Assembly (NCBI GenBank): GCA_964435115.1
Contig: CAYSYM010000014.1
Span: forward strand, 1 to 64,000
Direction of reading: 5' to 3'
From: CAYSYM01 sp964435115
Lineage (GTDB): Bacteria > Chloroflexota > UBA6077 > CF-72
DNA: 64,000 bases
Shown here: positions 7,943 through 16,550 of the stretch, piece by piece
Numbering within the stretch: position 1 is the stretch's first letter
How the letters are laid out: each line of letters opens with the position of its first letter
Notes under the pieces: generated by a model
Told to the model about the DNA's origin: nothing
Database searches by the model: none
Seen by the model: the letters and a program-made list of their open reading frames with translations, nothing else
Translations under genes and position numbers: made by a program

Positions 7943-8709
7943 GCGGCCTCTCCCAGGTAGGCGCGCAGCACCTCCGGGTGGCGGGTCACCTCCTCGGGGG
8001 TGCCGCTGGCGATGGTCGCGCCGTGGTCGAGGACGACGACGCGCTCGCACAGCCGCATGACGACGTCCAGGTGGTGCTCGACCAGGAGGATCGCCAGCCG
8101 GTGGCGGACGCGCACCTCCGCCAGGAAGTCGGCCAGGGTCGCGGCTTCCACGTCGTTCATGCCGGCCGCCGGCTCGTCGAGCAGGAGCAGCTTCGGCTCC
8201 GTCGCCAGGGCGCGCACGATCTCCACACGGCGCTGGTCGCCGTAGGCGAGCGTGCGCGCCCGCCGGTCCTCCACCTGGCGGAGCTGGAACAGCTCCAGCA
8301 GCTCCTCGGCCTCCTCCCGCATGGCCCGCATGGTGGCGTGGTACCGCCGCGTCCTGGCCAGCACGTCCGCCAGGGAGACGTGACGCCGGGCCTGCGCGGC
8401 CGCTTCCACGTTCTGGCGCACCGTGAGGCTCCCGAACAGCCGGATGTGCTGGAACGTCCGCACCATCCCCCGGCGCGCGATCTCGCTCGGATCGGCGTGG
8501 GTGACCTCGTACCCGTCCAGCCAGACCTGGCCGCTGGTCGGCCGGTGGAACCCGGAGAGGAGGTTGATCACTGTGCTCTTGCCCGCGCCGTTGGGGCCAA
8601 TGAGCCCCACGATCTCACCCGGCTGGACCTCCAGCGAGAAGTCCTCCACGGCGCGGACGCCGGCGAAGGTCTTACTGAGGTTCAGAACGGTAAGCAGGAG
8701 TCCTGGCAC
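7939..8709 (-). CDS. livG: Branched-chain amino-acid-type ABC transporter ATPase LivG
   Basis: A 256-residue ATPase with Walker A GPNGAGKST (38-46), the LivG-specific signature LAYGDQRRVEIVRAL, Walker B LLLLDEPAAGMN and the LLVEHHLDVVM H-loop. The GTG at 8709 is chosen because GGAGAGG precedes it and the family starts at this point; a longer form to 8784 would run into the livM coding end with no homology. It overlaps the 3' end of livM by 38 bases. It works as a heterodimer with LivF. Confidence 0.9.
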   Translation of the reverse strand: MPGLLLTVLNLSKTFAGVRAVEDFSLEVQPGEIVGLIGPNGAGKSTVINLLSGFHRPTSGQVWLDGYEVTHADPSEIARRGMVRTFQHIRLFGSLTVRQNVEAAAQARRHVSLADVLARTRRYHATMRAMREEAEELLELFQLRQVEDRRARTLAYGDQRRVEIVRALATEPKLLLLDEPAAGMNDVEAATLADFLAEVRVRHRLAILLVEHHLDVVMRLCERVVVLDHGATIASGTPEEVTRHPEVLRAYLGEAA

Positions 8710-9721
8710 GCGACCACCTCTCCTTTCCGGGCAGGCGCAGGCGGAGCCGTGCCCGCGGGCTGCGCAGCCAGGTCGTCCCGCCACCCAGCAGGCCCTGCGG
8801 GCGCAGCCAGACGACGAGCATCAGCAAGACGCCGTACAGCACCATGCGCAGCCCGGCGAGGTCGCGCAGCACCTCGGGCAGGACGGTCAGCACGACGGCG
8901 CCGACAACCGGCCCGGCCAGCGTGCCCATGCCGCCGATCGCCACCATGGCGAGCAGCTCGATCATGCGCGCGATCAGGAACGGCTCGACGCTCACGAACG
9001 TGGTGTACTGCGCGTAGAGCACGCCCGCCGCTCCGGCGATGCCGGCCGAGGTGGCCAGCGCGACCGCACGGACGTGCGGCACCCGCACGCCGACGCTCGC
9101 CGCGGCCTGGTCGTCGTCGCGGGCGGCGATCAAGCTCACGCCCAGCGGCGAGCTCACGAACCGCCACACCACCAGCAGGGCCAGCGCCAGCAGCGCCAGC
9201 GCCAGGTAGAAACTGTCGCGATGCGTGGCGGCGGTCCAGCCAAGGACGGTAGGCCGGGGGATGCCGGGCAGCCCGCTCGCGCCGCGGGTCACGTCGTCCC
9301 AGTTGTAGGCGACCAGGCGGACGATCTCCGCGAACGCGAGCGTGGCCATGGCGAAGTAGTGGCCGCGCAGGCGCAGGATCGGCCGCGCCAGCAGCCAGCC
9401 GGCGCTGGCCGCGGCCAGCGTGCCGGCCAGCAGCGTGGCCGGCAGCGGGAGCCCGGTGCGCAGCGCGAGGAGCGCGCCGCTGTAGGCGCCGATTGCGTAG
9501 AAGCCGGTCTGGCCCAGCGAGATGAGCCCACCGTAGCCGAGCACCAGGTTCAGGCTGACGGCGAGCGTGGCCTGGAGTGTGGCGACGACGGCGAGCCGGT
9601 CGACGAAGGGGTCCTGGACGACCAGCGGGAAGAGCGCCGCCAGCACGAGCGCGATCCAGCCGGCGCGGCTGCACACGTGGGCCCAGAATCCCGCCAACCG
9701 TCCGCTCACGTGCCCGGCCAT
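8672..9721 (-). CDS. livM: Branched-chain amino-acid-type ABC permease LivM
   Basis: A 349-residue inner-membrane permease with about ten hydrophobic segments. Family signatures include LNLVLGYGGLISLGQTGFYAIGAYSGAL, GHYFAMATLAFAEIVRL and the coupling-helix region AARDDDQAAASVGV, followed by AIGGMGTLAGPVVGAV. It forms the translocation pore with LivH. The C-terminal 35 residues are an Arg-rich tail that overlaps livG. The ATG at 9721 lies 11 bases after the livH stop. Confidence 0.9.
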   Translation of the reverse strand: MAGHVSGRLAGFWAHVCSRAGWIALVLAALFPLVVQDPFVDRLAVVATLQATLAVSLNLVLGYGGLISLGQTGFYAIGAYSGALLALRTGLPLPATLLAGTLAAASAGWLLARPILRLRGHYFAMATLAFAEIVRLVAYNWDDVTRGASGLPGIPRPTVLGWTAATHRDSFYLALALLALALLVVWRFVSSPLGVSLIAARDDDQAAASVGVRVPHVRAVALATSAGIAGAAGVLYAQYTTFVSVEPFLIARMIELLAMVAIGGMGTLAGPVVGAVVLTVLPEVLRDLAGLRMVLYGVLLMLVVWLRPQGLLGGGTTWLRSPRARLRLRLPGKERWSRARTPAYRSEPQ

Positions 9722-9732
9722 ATGCGACGCGC

Positions 9733-10617
9733 CTAGAGCTTCTCCGGGACCGCCTGCCCGAGCAGCCCCTGCGGCCTGACGGCGAGGACGACAATGAGGA
9801 GCCCGAACACCACCGCGTCGACCCAGGTAGGCGAGATGTAGCCGGCCAGGAGAACCTCGAACACGCCGAGCAGGAGGCCGCCGGCCACAGCGCCCGGCAG
9901 ATTCCCCACCCCGCCGATGACCGTGGCGGTATAGCCCTTGATCAGCGCCGGCTGGCCCATGGTTGGGTAGACCGCGCCGTACAGCGCGCCCACCAGCACG
10001 CCGGCTGCCCCGGCCAGCGCCGACCCAGCGGCGAAGGCGACCGCGATCGTGCGCGCGGTGTTCACGCCCATCAGCGTCGCGGTCTCGGCGTCGATGGCGG
10101 TGGCTCGAATCGCACGTCCGAGCTGAGAGGAGCGGAGCACGGCCTGCAAGCCGGCGAGCAGCGCCACGGCCGAGCCGAGGATCACCAGCTTGAGCACGGG
10201 GACGGAGGCCGGGCCCACGGCGACGTTGCCGGGCGTCCAGGCCAGCGAGAAGGAGCGCAGCTCCGAGCCCCAGACGTAGGCGGCGAGGTACTGGAGCGCT
10301 ATGGACAGGCCCACCGCGCTGATGATCGACGCGATGTGTGACGCGTGGGCCAGCGGCCGGAACACGCCGCGCTCGACCAGGAGGCCGAGGATCGCCCCCA
10401 GCGTGAGGGCGAGCGCGAGGACGACGACGAACTGGACCGCGCCCCCCGAAGGCAGCGCCGGCAGGAGGGCAAGGACCAGGAAGGCGACCAGCATGTACAG
10501 CTCGCCGTGGGCGAACTGGGCCACCCGCAGCACGCCGAAGATCAGGGCAAAGCCGAGCGCCACCAGGGCGTACACCCCGCCAATGGCCAGGCCGCTGACG
10601 AGCTGGTCGACGAGCAC
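9733..10617 (-). CDS. livH: Branched-chain amino-acid-type ABC permease LivH
   Basis: A 294-residue permease with GTG start. It carries the LivH marks: LVSGLAIGGVYALVALGFALIFGVLRVAQFAHGE at the N-terminus, RATAIDAETATLMGVNTART at the coupling helix and a C-terminal VVLAVRPQGLLG. It pairs with LivM. Seven bases separate its start from the stop of the substrate-binding protein gene, so they are co-transcribed. Confidence 0.9.
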   Translation of the reverse strand: MLVDQLVSGLAIGGVYALVALGFALIFGVLRVAQFAHGELYMLVAFLVLALLPALPSGGAVQFVVVLALALTLGAILGLLVERGVFRPLAHASHIASIISAVGLSIALQYLAAYVWGSELRSFSLAWTPGNVAVGPASVPVLKLVILGSAVALLAGLQAVLRSSQLGRAIRATAIDAETATLMGVNTARTIAVAFAAGSALAGAAGVLVGALYGAVYPTMGQPALIKGYTATVIGGVGNLPGAVAGGLLLGVFEVLLAGYISPTWVDAVVFGLLIVVLAVRPQGLLGQAVPEKL

Positions 10618-10624
10618 GCGGCCC

Positions 10625-11752
10625 CTACGGCTGCCAGGGCTCGAAACGCCCGTTCCTCACGACGAGGTAGTCGAACTGCTGGTAGATCGCCTGCCGGTTG
10701 GCATCGAAGGTGAGCGCGCCCACGCCGGTCGGCAGCTCCTTCAGCTTCGTCAGGCCGTCGCGGATACCCGCGCGGGTGGGCCCGCTCGTGCTCGCCGCTT
10801 CGGCGATCGCCAGCGTGGCGCTATTGGCATAGACCACGAAGGGGCTGGCGGGCTGCCCGTACTTCTCCTGGTAGGCCCGCGCCACCTCGTCCCAGAGCTG
10901 CCCCTGCGCCACGCGGTCCGTCACCACGCCTTCGACTGCCGGCCCGCCGACCTCGACGAAGCCCGGCGAGATGATCGCACCGGAGGCGAACCAGCGGGTC
11001 TCCAGGCCCGCGGCCTTGGCCTGCTTGATCAGCAGCACGGCGTCGCTATAGTAGCTGCTGAGGTAGACGGCTTCTGGCGCCGCGCCCTTCAGCTTGATGA
11101 TGGTGCTGGTGAAGTCCCTGGCGTCCGGCTGGTAGGCCTCGTTCAGCACGACCGTCCCGCCGTTGGCCTGGATTCGCTCCACGAAGTAGCCGTTCTCGGC
11201 CTTGCCGAAGTCCGTGTTCAGGTACGCCGCCGCCACCTTCGTGAGGCCAAGCTTCTTCGTGATCAGGTCGGCCATGGCCTGCGAGCCGATGTCGTTCGTC
11301 GGGCTGACGCGGAACACCCACTCGTTGCCCTGCTGGGTGATCTTCGGGTCGGAGGCGGAGATGACGACGAGCGGAAGCTGGTTGGCCTTGTAGATGGGCA
11401 TGGCGGCGTACACGGTGCTGCTGGTGAAGTGGCCCATGCTGGCGACGATACCGGGATCGGCGGTCAACTTCTGCGCGACGTTCGCCGACTCGGTGGTGTC
11501 ATTGCGGTCGTCGAACGGCACGATCTTGAGCTGCCGCCCGTTAACCCCGCCGGCGGCATTGATCCTGGCCGCGGCAAGCTCGGCGCCGCGCGTAAAGTCC
11601 TGGCCGTACTGGGCGGCGTCGCCGGACATGGGGCCCACCACCGCGATCCGGAGATCGCCACCGGGCGCGGCAGCGGGCTGTGGCGCGCAGGCCGCCACGA
11701 GGAGTGGCACCGCTACCAGGAGTAGCAGGCGGCGAAGGGCTGGACGCGGCAT
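10625..11752 (-). CDS. Periplasmic-binding-type lipoprotein of the ABC importer (LivJ/LivK-like)
   Basis: A 375-residue substrate-binding protein of the type I receptor family, with a lipoprotein signal: MPRPALRRLLLLVAVPLLVAAC, cleaved before the Cys of VAAC. The mature part starts DLRIAVVGPMSGDAAQYGQDFTRGAEL, typical of LivK-like proteins, and later has SMGHFTSSTVYA and VYLSSYYSDAVLL. ATG 11752 is chosen for the signal peptide and an AGGAG site 8 bases away. It is first in the operon and decides uptake specificity. Although called leucine-type, this receptor family binds amides, urea, aromatic acids and others; the operon's LLM and VOC genes suggest a non-amino-acid ligand. Confidence 0.9.
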   Translation of the reverse strand: MPRPALRRLLLLVAVPLLVAACAPQPAAAPGGDLRIAVVGPMSGDAAQYGQDFTRGAELAAARINAAGGVNGRQLKIVPFDDRNDTTESANVAQKLTADPGIVASMGHFTSSTVYAAMPIYKANQLPLVVISASDPKITQQGNEWVFRVSPTNDIGSQAMADLITKKLGLTKVAAAYLNTDFGKAENGYFVERIQANGGTVVLNEAYQPDARDFTSTIIKLKGAAPEAVYLSSYYSDAVLLIKQAKAAGLETRWFASGAIISPGFVEVGGPAVEGVVTDRVAQGQLWDEVARAYQEKYGQPASPFVVYANSATLAIAEAASTSGPTRAGIRDGLTKLKELPTGVGALTFDANRQAIYQQFDYLVVRNGRFEPWQP

Positions 11753-12094
11753 CTGGCGTTCTCCTCTCCTGAGTGGCCTGGCTGGCGGGCTCGGGCTGCG
11801 GAGCCGCGCGCCCGTACGGACGGCTCCGCTCGCGGGCTGGCGCGCGGGAGCGCCGCGCGGCACCCACCGGGTCAAAGTTGAGCTGCCCTATCAGTGTAGT
11901 CGAGTACTGGGCCGGGCGAGCCGAAATGGCCGGCGCCACGCTGGCGGCGCGGCGCCTCGCGGCTGGCACACCACTTCGCGGGGGCAGAGCCGCCCGGGTG
12001 CTTCGACCCGCCGAGCGCTCCGGCTGAGTGGCCGCGGACCCGCCGGGGAGTACCGTAGGGGTTACTCTTGCACCGACTCCACGGAGGTCTGACC
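11753..12094. other. Divergent intergenic region between liv operon and SRPBCC gene
   Basis: This 342-base gap has no credible gene. An AT-richer patch near 11870-11915 (ggtcaaagttgag...ctatcagtgtagtcgag) is the best place for a promoter of the minus-strand importer operon; a TACACT -10-like hexamer occurs there on the minus strand, but no -35 is convincing. Near 12061-12068 a TTACTCT stretch may serve the plus-strand gene. Nothing else was recognised. Confidence 0.4.
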
Positions 12095-12496
12095 ATGACC
12101 GCCACGTATGAGTCGCGGACCATCAGTGTTGCCATCGACCGCCCTCCGCGCGAGGTCTATGACTTCGCCGTCGTTCCCGAAAACCTGCCGAGGTGGGCAA
12201 CGGGTCTGGGGTCGTCGGGAGAGCCAGCGGGCGACGCTTGGGTAGCGCAGACGGTGGAGGGGCCAGTGCGGGTGCGGTTCGTGGAGCGGAACGAGCTGGG
12301 CGTGCTGGACCACTACGTCACGCTCCCCGGAGGCAACGTGGTCTACAACCCGATGCGTGTGGTCGGGAACGGCAGCGGCAGCGAACTGAGCTTCACGCTC
12401 TTCCACCTGCCCGGGGTGACGGGAGAGCAGTTCGAAGCGGACGCCGCGTGGGTGGCGCGGGACCTGAACGCGCTCAAGCTGCTGCTCGAAGGCTGA
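12095..12496 (+). CDS. SRPBCC (START/Bet v1-like) family protein
   Basis: A 133-residue protein of the hydrophobic-ligand-binding SRPBCC superfamily: it begins with the strand TISVAIDRPPREVYDFAVVPENLPRWATGL, typical of polyketide-cyclase/dehydrase and coxG-like members, and ends with a long helix (EADAAWVARDLNALKLLLEG). No catalytic residues can be assigned. The ATG at 12095 is chosen because CGGAGG stands 8 bases upstream, over a TTG at 12068. It is monocistronic and convergent with the next gene. Likely role is ligand binding or stress-related; substrate unknown. Confidence 0.75.
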   Translation: MTATYESRTISVAIDRPPREVYDFAVVPENLPRWATGLGSSGEPAGDAWVAQTVEGPVRVRFVERNELGVLDHYVTLPGGNVVYNPMRVVGNGSGSELSFTLFHLPGVTGEQFEADAAWVARDLNALKLLLEG

Positions 12497-12549
12497 AGGG
12501 TAGTCGCGCTATCGCGTGACGATCGCTCCATCGTGCCTCCCGCGGCGTA

Positions 12550-13701
12550 CTACGCCCTCAGCCCCGCGTGATCGAGTCGCTCCAGGAGGCTCGGCCGCTT
12601 CGCATACCGATCCCGTAGCCGGCCGACGCGTGCTGCGAATGCGTCGGCGCTCTCCTGGCGAGCGCTGAGGTCGCGGAGATTCTTGAGAAGTTGCACCGCC
12701 TGGTCGTACTCCCTCGGACGCTTGGCCTCGACGAGCGCCTCACCCTGGCGCCAGAGCTCCTCCTCCCGGCCGACGAGGCTATCAAGGTGCCTTGCCCTGG
12801 CAGCGGCCTGGTCCCGCTCCCGGCGCGCTTGCTCGACGGCCTTCCGCTCGACCTCCTGTCGGCGACGCAGCTCGGCCCGTTCCTCGGCTGCCGAGAGCAG
12901 CTCCGCGACCGTGCGTCCACCGACGCGAGCATCAAAGCGCGGAGCGTTCGCCTGGCGGAAACGCCCAAGGATTTCGGCACGAACGTGCGCTTCGTTGCCC
13001 TTGACCAACCGGATCAGCAAGCCATCTTTTTCGGAAACCGGGAGATCCGCGACCCAGCGCTCGAGGTCGTCCGGCGACGGCGCCTCCGGGATCTCAGGGC
13101 TGCCTGCGGCGGCGACAGCGAGCAGGTCGTCGTCGAGGCGCAAGAACTCGGCCAAGGCTTTGAGCGATGCCGAGAGGCGGCCAAGCCCCGGTGGTAGCGG
13201 CGGCTCGTGCTCCTCGTCATCGAGCAGCCCGGCCCGGGCGCCGGCAAGCCAGCCCAGGTAGCGGGCGCGCAGATCGCCACCGGCGAGCTCGGCGCGCAGC
13301 GGAAGGAGCGCCGGCATCCAGCTCGCCGCCTCCTCGTCCTCGACCCAGCCGGCGCCTTCTTCGTCTTCCGAAGTGAATTCCAGGATCAGCCGCTGACCCC
13401 TCGCCTGAACGTCCAGGGACCCGTCGACCGCGTAGGACCGCGCCGTCTGCGCGTCGAGGAGACGACCGGGCAGCCGGAGCATGAATCGGTGCGTGCCCCA
13501 GTTGGCGACGTAGACGAAGGCGTCGAAGTACTTCTCCATCAACCTCAAGGGATCACCCTTGAAGTCGCCCCAGTGATAGAAGTTCTGGAACTGCGTCGGG
13601 GTGATCCTGGCCCGCGTGGAGAGCGCCCGCAGCTCCGCCATCTCCTGGGGCGTGAGCGGCTGGTCAACGGCCTGGAACTCGTAGTACTGGTACTCGCTCA
13701 T
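12550..13701 (-). CDS. Conserved protein of the MSEYQYYEF family (often beside SWIM zinc-finger genes)
   Basis: A 383-residue soluble protein starting MSEYQYYEFQAVDQPLTPQE, followed by RITPTQFQNFYHWGDFKGDP, a highly conserved N-terminal block in an uncharacterised bacterial family. An acidic Leu-rich middle (about 140-240) leads to a C-terminal Arg/Glu/Ala-rich region (about 285-340) likely to form a coiled coil. From memory, relatives are usually encoded next to a SWIM zinc-finger protein; none is visible here, so this copy looks orphaned. ATG 13701 is chosen because the conserved block begins there, although the frame stays open to 13827. The function is unknown. Confidence 0.75.
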   Translation of the reverse strand: MSEYQYYEFQAVDQPLTPQEMAELRALSTRARITPTQFQNFYHWGDFKGDPLRLMEKYFDAFVYVANWGTHRFMLRLPGRLLDAQTARSYAVDGSLDVQARGQRLILEFTSEDEEGAGWVEDEEAASWMPALLPLRAELAGGDLRARYLGWLAGARAGLLDDEEHEPPLPPGLGRLSASLKALAEFLRLDDDLLAVAAAGSPEIPEAPSPDDLERWVADLPVSEKDGLLIRLVKGNEAHVRAEILGRFRQANAPRFDARVGGRTVAELLSAAEERAELRRRQEVERKAVEQARRERDQAAARARHLDSLVGREEELWRQGEALVEAKRPREYDQAVQLLKNLRDLSARQESADAFAARVGRLRDRYAKRPSLLERLDHAGLRA

Positions 13702-14290
13702 CTCAGCGACCTCGTCGCTTCCGCTTCCTCGGCTGCACGGCCGACGGGCACGAGACCGCCGCAGCCGTCGGCGGTGACGAGATCGCGTTCCGCGCCAACG
13801 CGGGGCCCGTCCTGGGCGGCTCGCCAATCGACTTCCTCGGCGGGACGATCACCGGGCTCAGCCGCGGGCGGGGAGCGCTCGGCCGCGTGCGGGCCGTGGG
13901 CGGCTTCCTGGTCAACGCGGGGCGGGTCCGCGGCGGCGTCACCGCGCACTGCGAGTTGCCGGAGAATCTCGCCCGCCGCCTGGGTCTCGGGTCGCCGGTG
14001 CGCCGCGGCCTGGTGCACGCGCTTGAGCGATGGGACGGCCGCGGCCTGCCGGCCGGCCTGGCAGGCGAAGCCATCGAGCTGTCGTCACGGATCGTGTCCC
14101 TGGCGCGCGATGTCGAGGTGCTCCACCGGCTCTGCCCGCCCGACGAGGTCCGCACCATGCTGCACCGCCGGCGCGGGGCTGCCTACGATCCCGCGGTCGT
14201 GGACGCGTTCGAGCGGTGCCGGCCGGCGATCGTCGAGGAGCTTGAGGCCGGCCAGGGTATCGCGCCCGGAGCCGGCGGGACCCTGCCGGC
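13701..14290 (+). pseudogene. Remnant of an HD-GYP-like phosphohydrolase (truncated both ends)
   Basis: In one plus-strand frame the translation reads FRFLGCTADGHETAAAVGGDEIAFRA near its left end and continues through TAHCELPENLARRLGLG to ALERWDGRGLPAGLAGEAIELSSRIV and AAYDPAVVDAFERC. These match the inner part of HD-domain phosphohydrolases in which ERWDGRGLP replaces the GYP motif. There is no start codon at the left end, where the frame meets the neighbour's divergent start, and homology stops where the minus-strand glycosidase gene ends. About 50 N-terminal residues and the whole C-terminal half appear lost. The reading frame has no internal stop, so the loss was by deletion or rearrangement, probably recent. 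Confidence 0.65.
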
Positions 14291-14294
14291 CGGC

Positions 14295-16163
14295 TCAGTT
14301 CACGACGAGCGGGATCTCGACCGACTTCGTGATCCCACCGCCGGACGCCTCGAGGGTGATCCAGTAGATGTCGCCCTCCGGGACACGCGTGGTCTCGAAG
14401 CGGATGGCGGCGACGTCTCCGGGCTGGATCGGGCCCGGGAGCGCCACGTCGAACGGCAGCGTGCTGCCGTCCTGCACGTCGTCAGGGAAGCGGTTCCTGC
14501 TCCAGCGCGCGATCGCGAGCGTGATGGGGTCGTTGAAGTCCTCGCGACTGAACGTCGTCACGCGGTACTCGGCAGGCTGGCCCCGGGCCACCGTGTCGCC
14601 CACCGGCCCTTCGGCCACGGACATGACGAACTCGCGCGCCACGCTGCCGGGCAGGCCCAGCCGCGGGGCGATGACGGGCGCGGCCGGGTCCACACCCTCC
14701 TCTACGACCAGGAGCGGGTCGCCGCCGATGTAGTAGTAGCCGGGCGGGTCCAGCGGGTGGGACGCCGTGGCGCCCGGAAGGTCGACCACCCACCAGCCCT
14801 GGCTCTCCTGGAGCGCGCGCTCGCCGCCCCGTCGGTCGACCAGCCTGGCGCTCGTGCCGTTCTTCTTCACGCGCACCGTGCTCGTGGAGCCGTCGCCGTT
14901 CCATAGCACGCTGACCCGCTGGTTACCGGGGCGATCCAGGGCTACCTGGTACACCTGCCAGTTGGGCACGAGCGCGCCGGGATCGTCGGGCCAGACCGAG
15001 ATCCCGAACGGGTTGCGCTCGCGTTTGAGCGGGACGAACCGGGCCTGGGCGTAGCCGGAGAAGGAGCGGATCGCCACCTTCAGCGCATCCGCGACCGGGC
15101 GCCGGCTGCCGTCGTCTCGGGTGAGCCCCCACGCCTCGGGCTGCTGGCACGAGTCGTCGTCGACGATCTGGTAGAACTCGATGCGCTGGTAGCCCGCGGC
15201 CGCGGCCATGGCCAACGCCTGCACGCCGTAGGCGGCCTGCTGCTCCATCGTGGTCGGTACGAACTTCTTGCTCGGTACGTGCCTGTCCGCGCAGGGGATC
15301 TGCCGGTCGTCAGACGGCATGGCGTTCGTTTCTGTCAGCCAGACCGGCTTGTCGAGGCCGAACTTCCGCTGGATGCCCTTGAACACACCGTAAACGCGGT
15401 AGACGTCGTCCGGGGCCCGGTACAGGTTCAGCGACACCACGTCGTGGTAGAAGCCGTTGCTGGCGGCGTCGGGATCCCGTGCCAGGATGGCGAGGATACG
15501 CTCGTAGAACTGCGTTCGGCCGACGTTCTGCTCGACCCAGTAGGACGTGCCGGGGAAGGAGACCGTGGCGGAGGGGTTGGCCTTCTTCGCGGCCAGGTAG
15601 CCCACCTTCATGAGCTGGGCGAACTCCTCGTCGGTGCCCTTCCAGGTGAACGAGCCGCCGGCGCCCGGGTCCGTCTCGCGGAACTCGGGCTCGTTCCAGA
15701 TGATCCACTCGTTGATGCGGCCCGCGTAGTACTTCACCGTCTCGTAGACGAAGCGGCCGAAGTAGTTGTCCGGGTGGTCGAACGGGAGGAAGAGGTTCCT
15801 GGGCACCGAGCGCTGGCCGTCGGCCGGGTTCTGCTGAGCCCAGGCGGGCGTGAACTGGAGGAGGCCTGCCACTCGGACGCCCCGGTTGAGCTCTCCCTGC
15901 AGCTTCTTCTTGTCGAGTGAAAAGCCGAGGTTGCTGAAATCACCCGGGCCCCTGGGCTGGATCTGGCTCCAGCCGAGCACCAGCCGTTCCCAGCCGGCTC
16001 CCAGGTCGGCCATCGTGCTGACGTTCTTGTACCCCTCGGCGATGCCGAGCCGCGGATCCAGCGCCGGTGCCGGGACGGTGCCAGCCGGCTCGGCCAGCGC
16101 AGGGGTGGCGGAACCGACGACCACGCTCAGGAGAACCACGACCGAGACGACGCGACGCTTCAT
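14295..16163 (-). CDS. Secreted glycoside hydrolase-like protein (clan GH-A, GH39-like)
   Basis: A 622-residue exported protein. Residues 1-24 form a Sec signal (MKRR, hydrophobic core, cleavage after PALA). A TIM-barrel catalytic domain follows: acid/base Glu158 in EWIIWNEPE and the candidate nucleophile Glu278 in KPVWLTETNA at the expected strand 4 and 7 positions. The C-terminal ~230 residues are beta-rich (possible carbohydrate-binding or Ig-like modules) with no motif recognised. It should act on a polysaccharide or glycoside outside the cell. ATG 16163 is preferred over an upstream ATG at 16199 because the signal peptide begins here and GGAAGGA lies upstream. Confidence 0.75.
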   Translation of the reverse strand: MKRRVVSVVVLLSVVVGSATPALAEPAGTVPAPALDPRLGIAEGYKNVSTMADLGAGWERLVLGWSQIQPRGPGDFSNLGFSLDKKKLQGELNRGVRVAGLLQFTPAWAQQNPADGQRSVPRNLFLPFDHPDNYFGRFVYETVKYYAGRINEWIIWNEPEFRETDPGAGGSFTWKGTDEEFAQLMKVGYLAAKKANPSATVSFPGTSYWVEQNVGRTQFYERILAILARDPDAASNGFYHDVVSLNLYRAPDDVYRVYGVFKGIQRKFGLDKPVWLTETNAMPSDDRQIPCADRHVPSKKFVPTTMEQQAAYGVQALAMAAAAGYQRIEFYQIVDDDSCQQPEAWGLTRDDGSRRPVADALKVAIRSFSGYAQARFVPLKRERNPFGISVWPDDPGALVPNWQVYQVALDRPGNQRVSVLWNGDGSTSTVRVKKNGTSARLVDRRGGERALQESQGWWVVDLPGATASHPLDPPGYYYIGGDPLLVVEEGVDPAAPVIAPRLGLPGSVAREFVMSVAEGPVGDTVARGQPAEYRVTTFSREDFNDPITLAIARWSRNRFPDDVQDGSTLPFDVALPGPIQPGDVAAIRFETTRVPEGDIYWITLEASGGGITKSVEIPLVVN

Positions 16164-16240
16164 TCGCCTGTCCTTCCAGGTGAGAGGGCGGGTGGCCACT
16201 TCCGCCGCGGCCTGGCGACGGGCGGGGTCGGCAGCGCCGA

Positions 16241-16270
16241 TTCATAGTCCGGCACTGGCGGTCGCCACAA
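16241..16270 (-). promoter_or_regulatory. Candidate promoter for the secreted glycosidase gene
   Basis: On the minus strand TTGTGG (16270-16265) and TATGAA (16246-16241) are separated by 18 bases, a fair sigma70-like match in otherwise very GC-rich sequence. The leader to the start codon would be about 70 bases. Confidence 0.4.
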
Positions 16271-16512
16271 GGGGGCGGTACGTGCCCGAATCTGTGGGTG
16301 GGTGAGGGACCAGCGCCCGGACCCGCGGACCCGGGAGGGCCAGCGGACCCGGGGCTGATGCTCCACCCACTCCAATCATCGGCAGTTGGCACCGCCTGGC
16401 CCAGAGCCAGCTCGTGCGTGGAACGAAGCCCGTCGAGCGAGTGGCAGTTCTACGTGCGCCGCTGAGCGGGCGCCGGTCCGGTGGCGGCAGGGCCACCTCG
16501 CGTGTGGGGATG

Positions 16513-16541
16513 TTGACGCGACGGCTGCGCGGCGCCATAGT
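16513..16541 (+). promoter_or_regulatory. Sigma70-like promoter, short leader
   Basis: TTGACG (16513-16518), a 17-base spacer and CATAGT (16536-16541). The next start codon is ATG at 16551, only 9 bases past the -10 box and with no ribosome site, so the transcript would be leaderless or nearly so. Confidence 0.55.
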
Positions 16542-16550
16542 CTGGTCACG

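Larger units (their letters stand above)
16164..16550. other. Divergent intergenic region before the 16551 gene
   Basis: A 387-base gap without a convincing gene; an open extension upstream of 16551 has no homology or ribosome site. It holds the two promoter candidates listed separately and three copies of the octamer CGGACCCG between about 16316 and 16355, which may only reflect base composition. Confidence 0.4.

Noticed and set aside
8423..9736. 437-residue plus-strand open frame across livM/livG
   Set aside because: It is antisense to well-conserved permease and ATPase genes and its product is Arg/Gly/Gln-rich low-complexity, a usual mirror of GC-rich coding sequence.
16316..16355. Triple CGGACCCG repeat
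   Set aside because: Three short copies in GC-rich sequence without regular spacing; could be chance and has no link to a known element.
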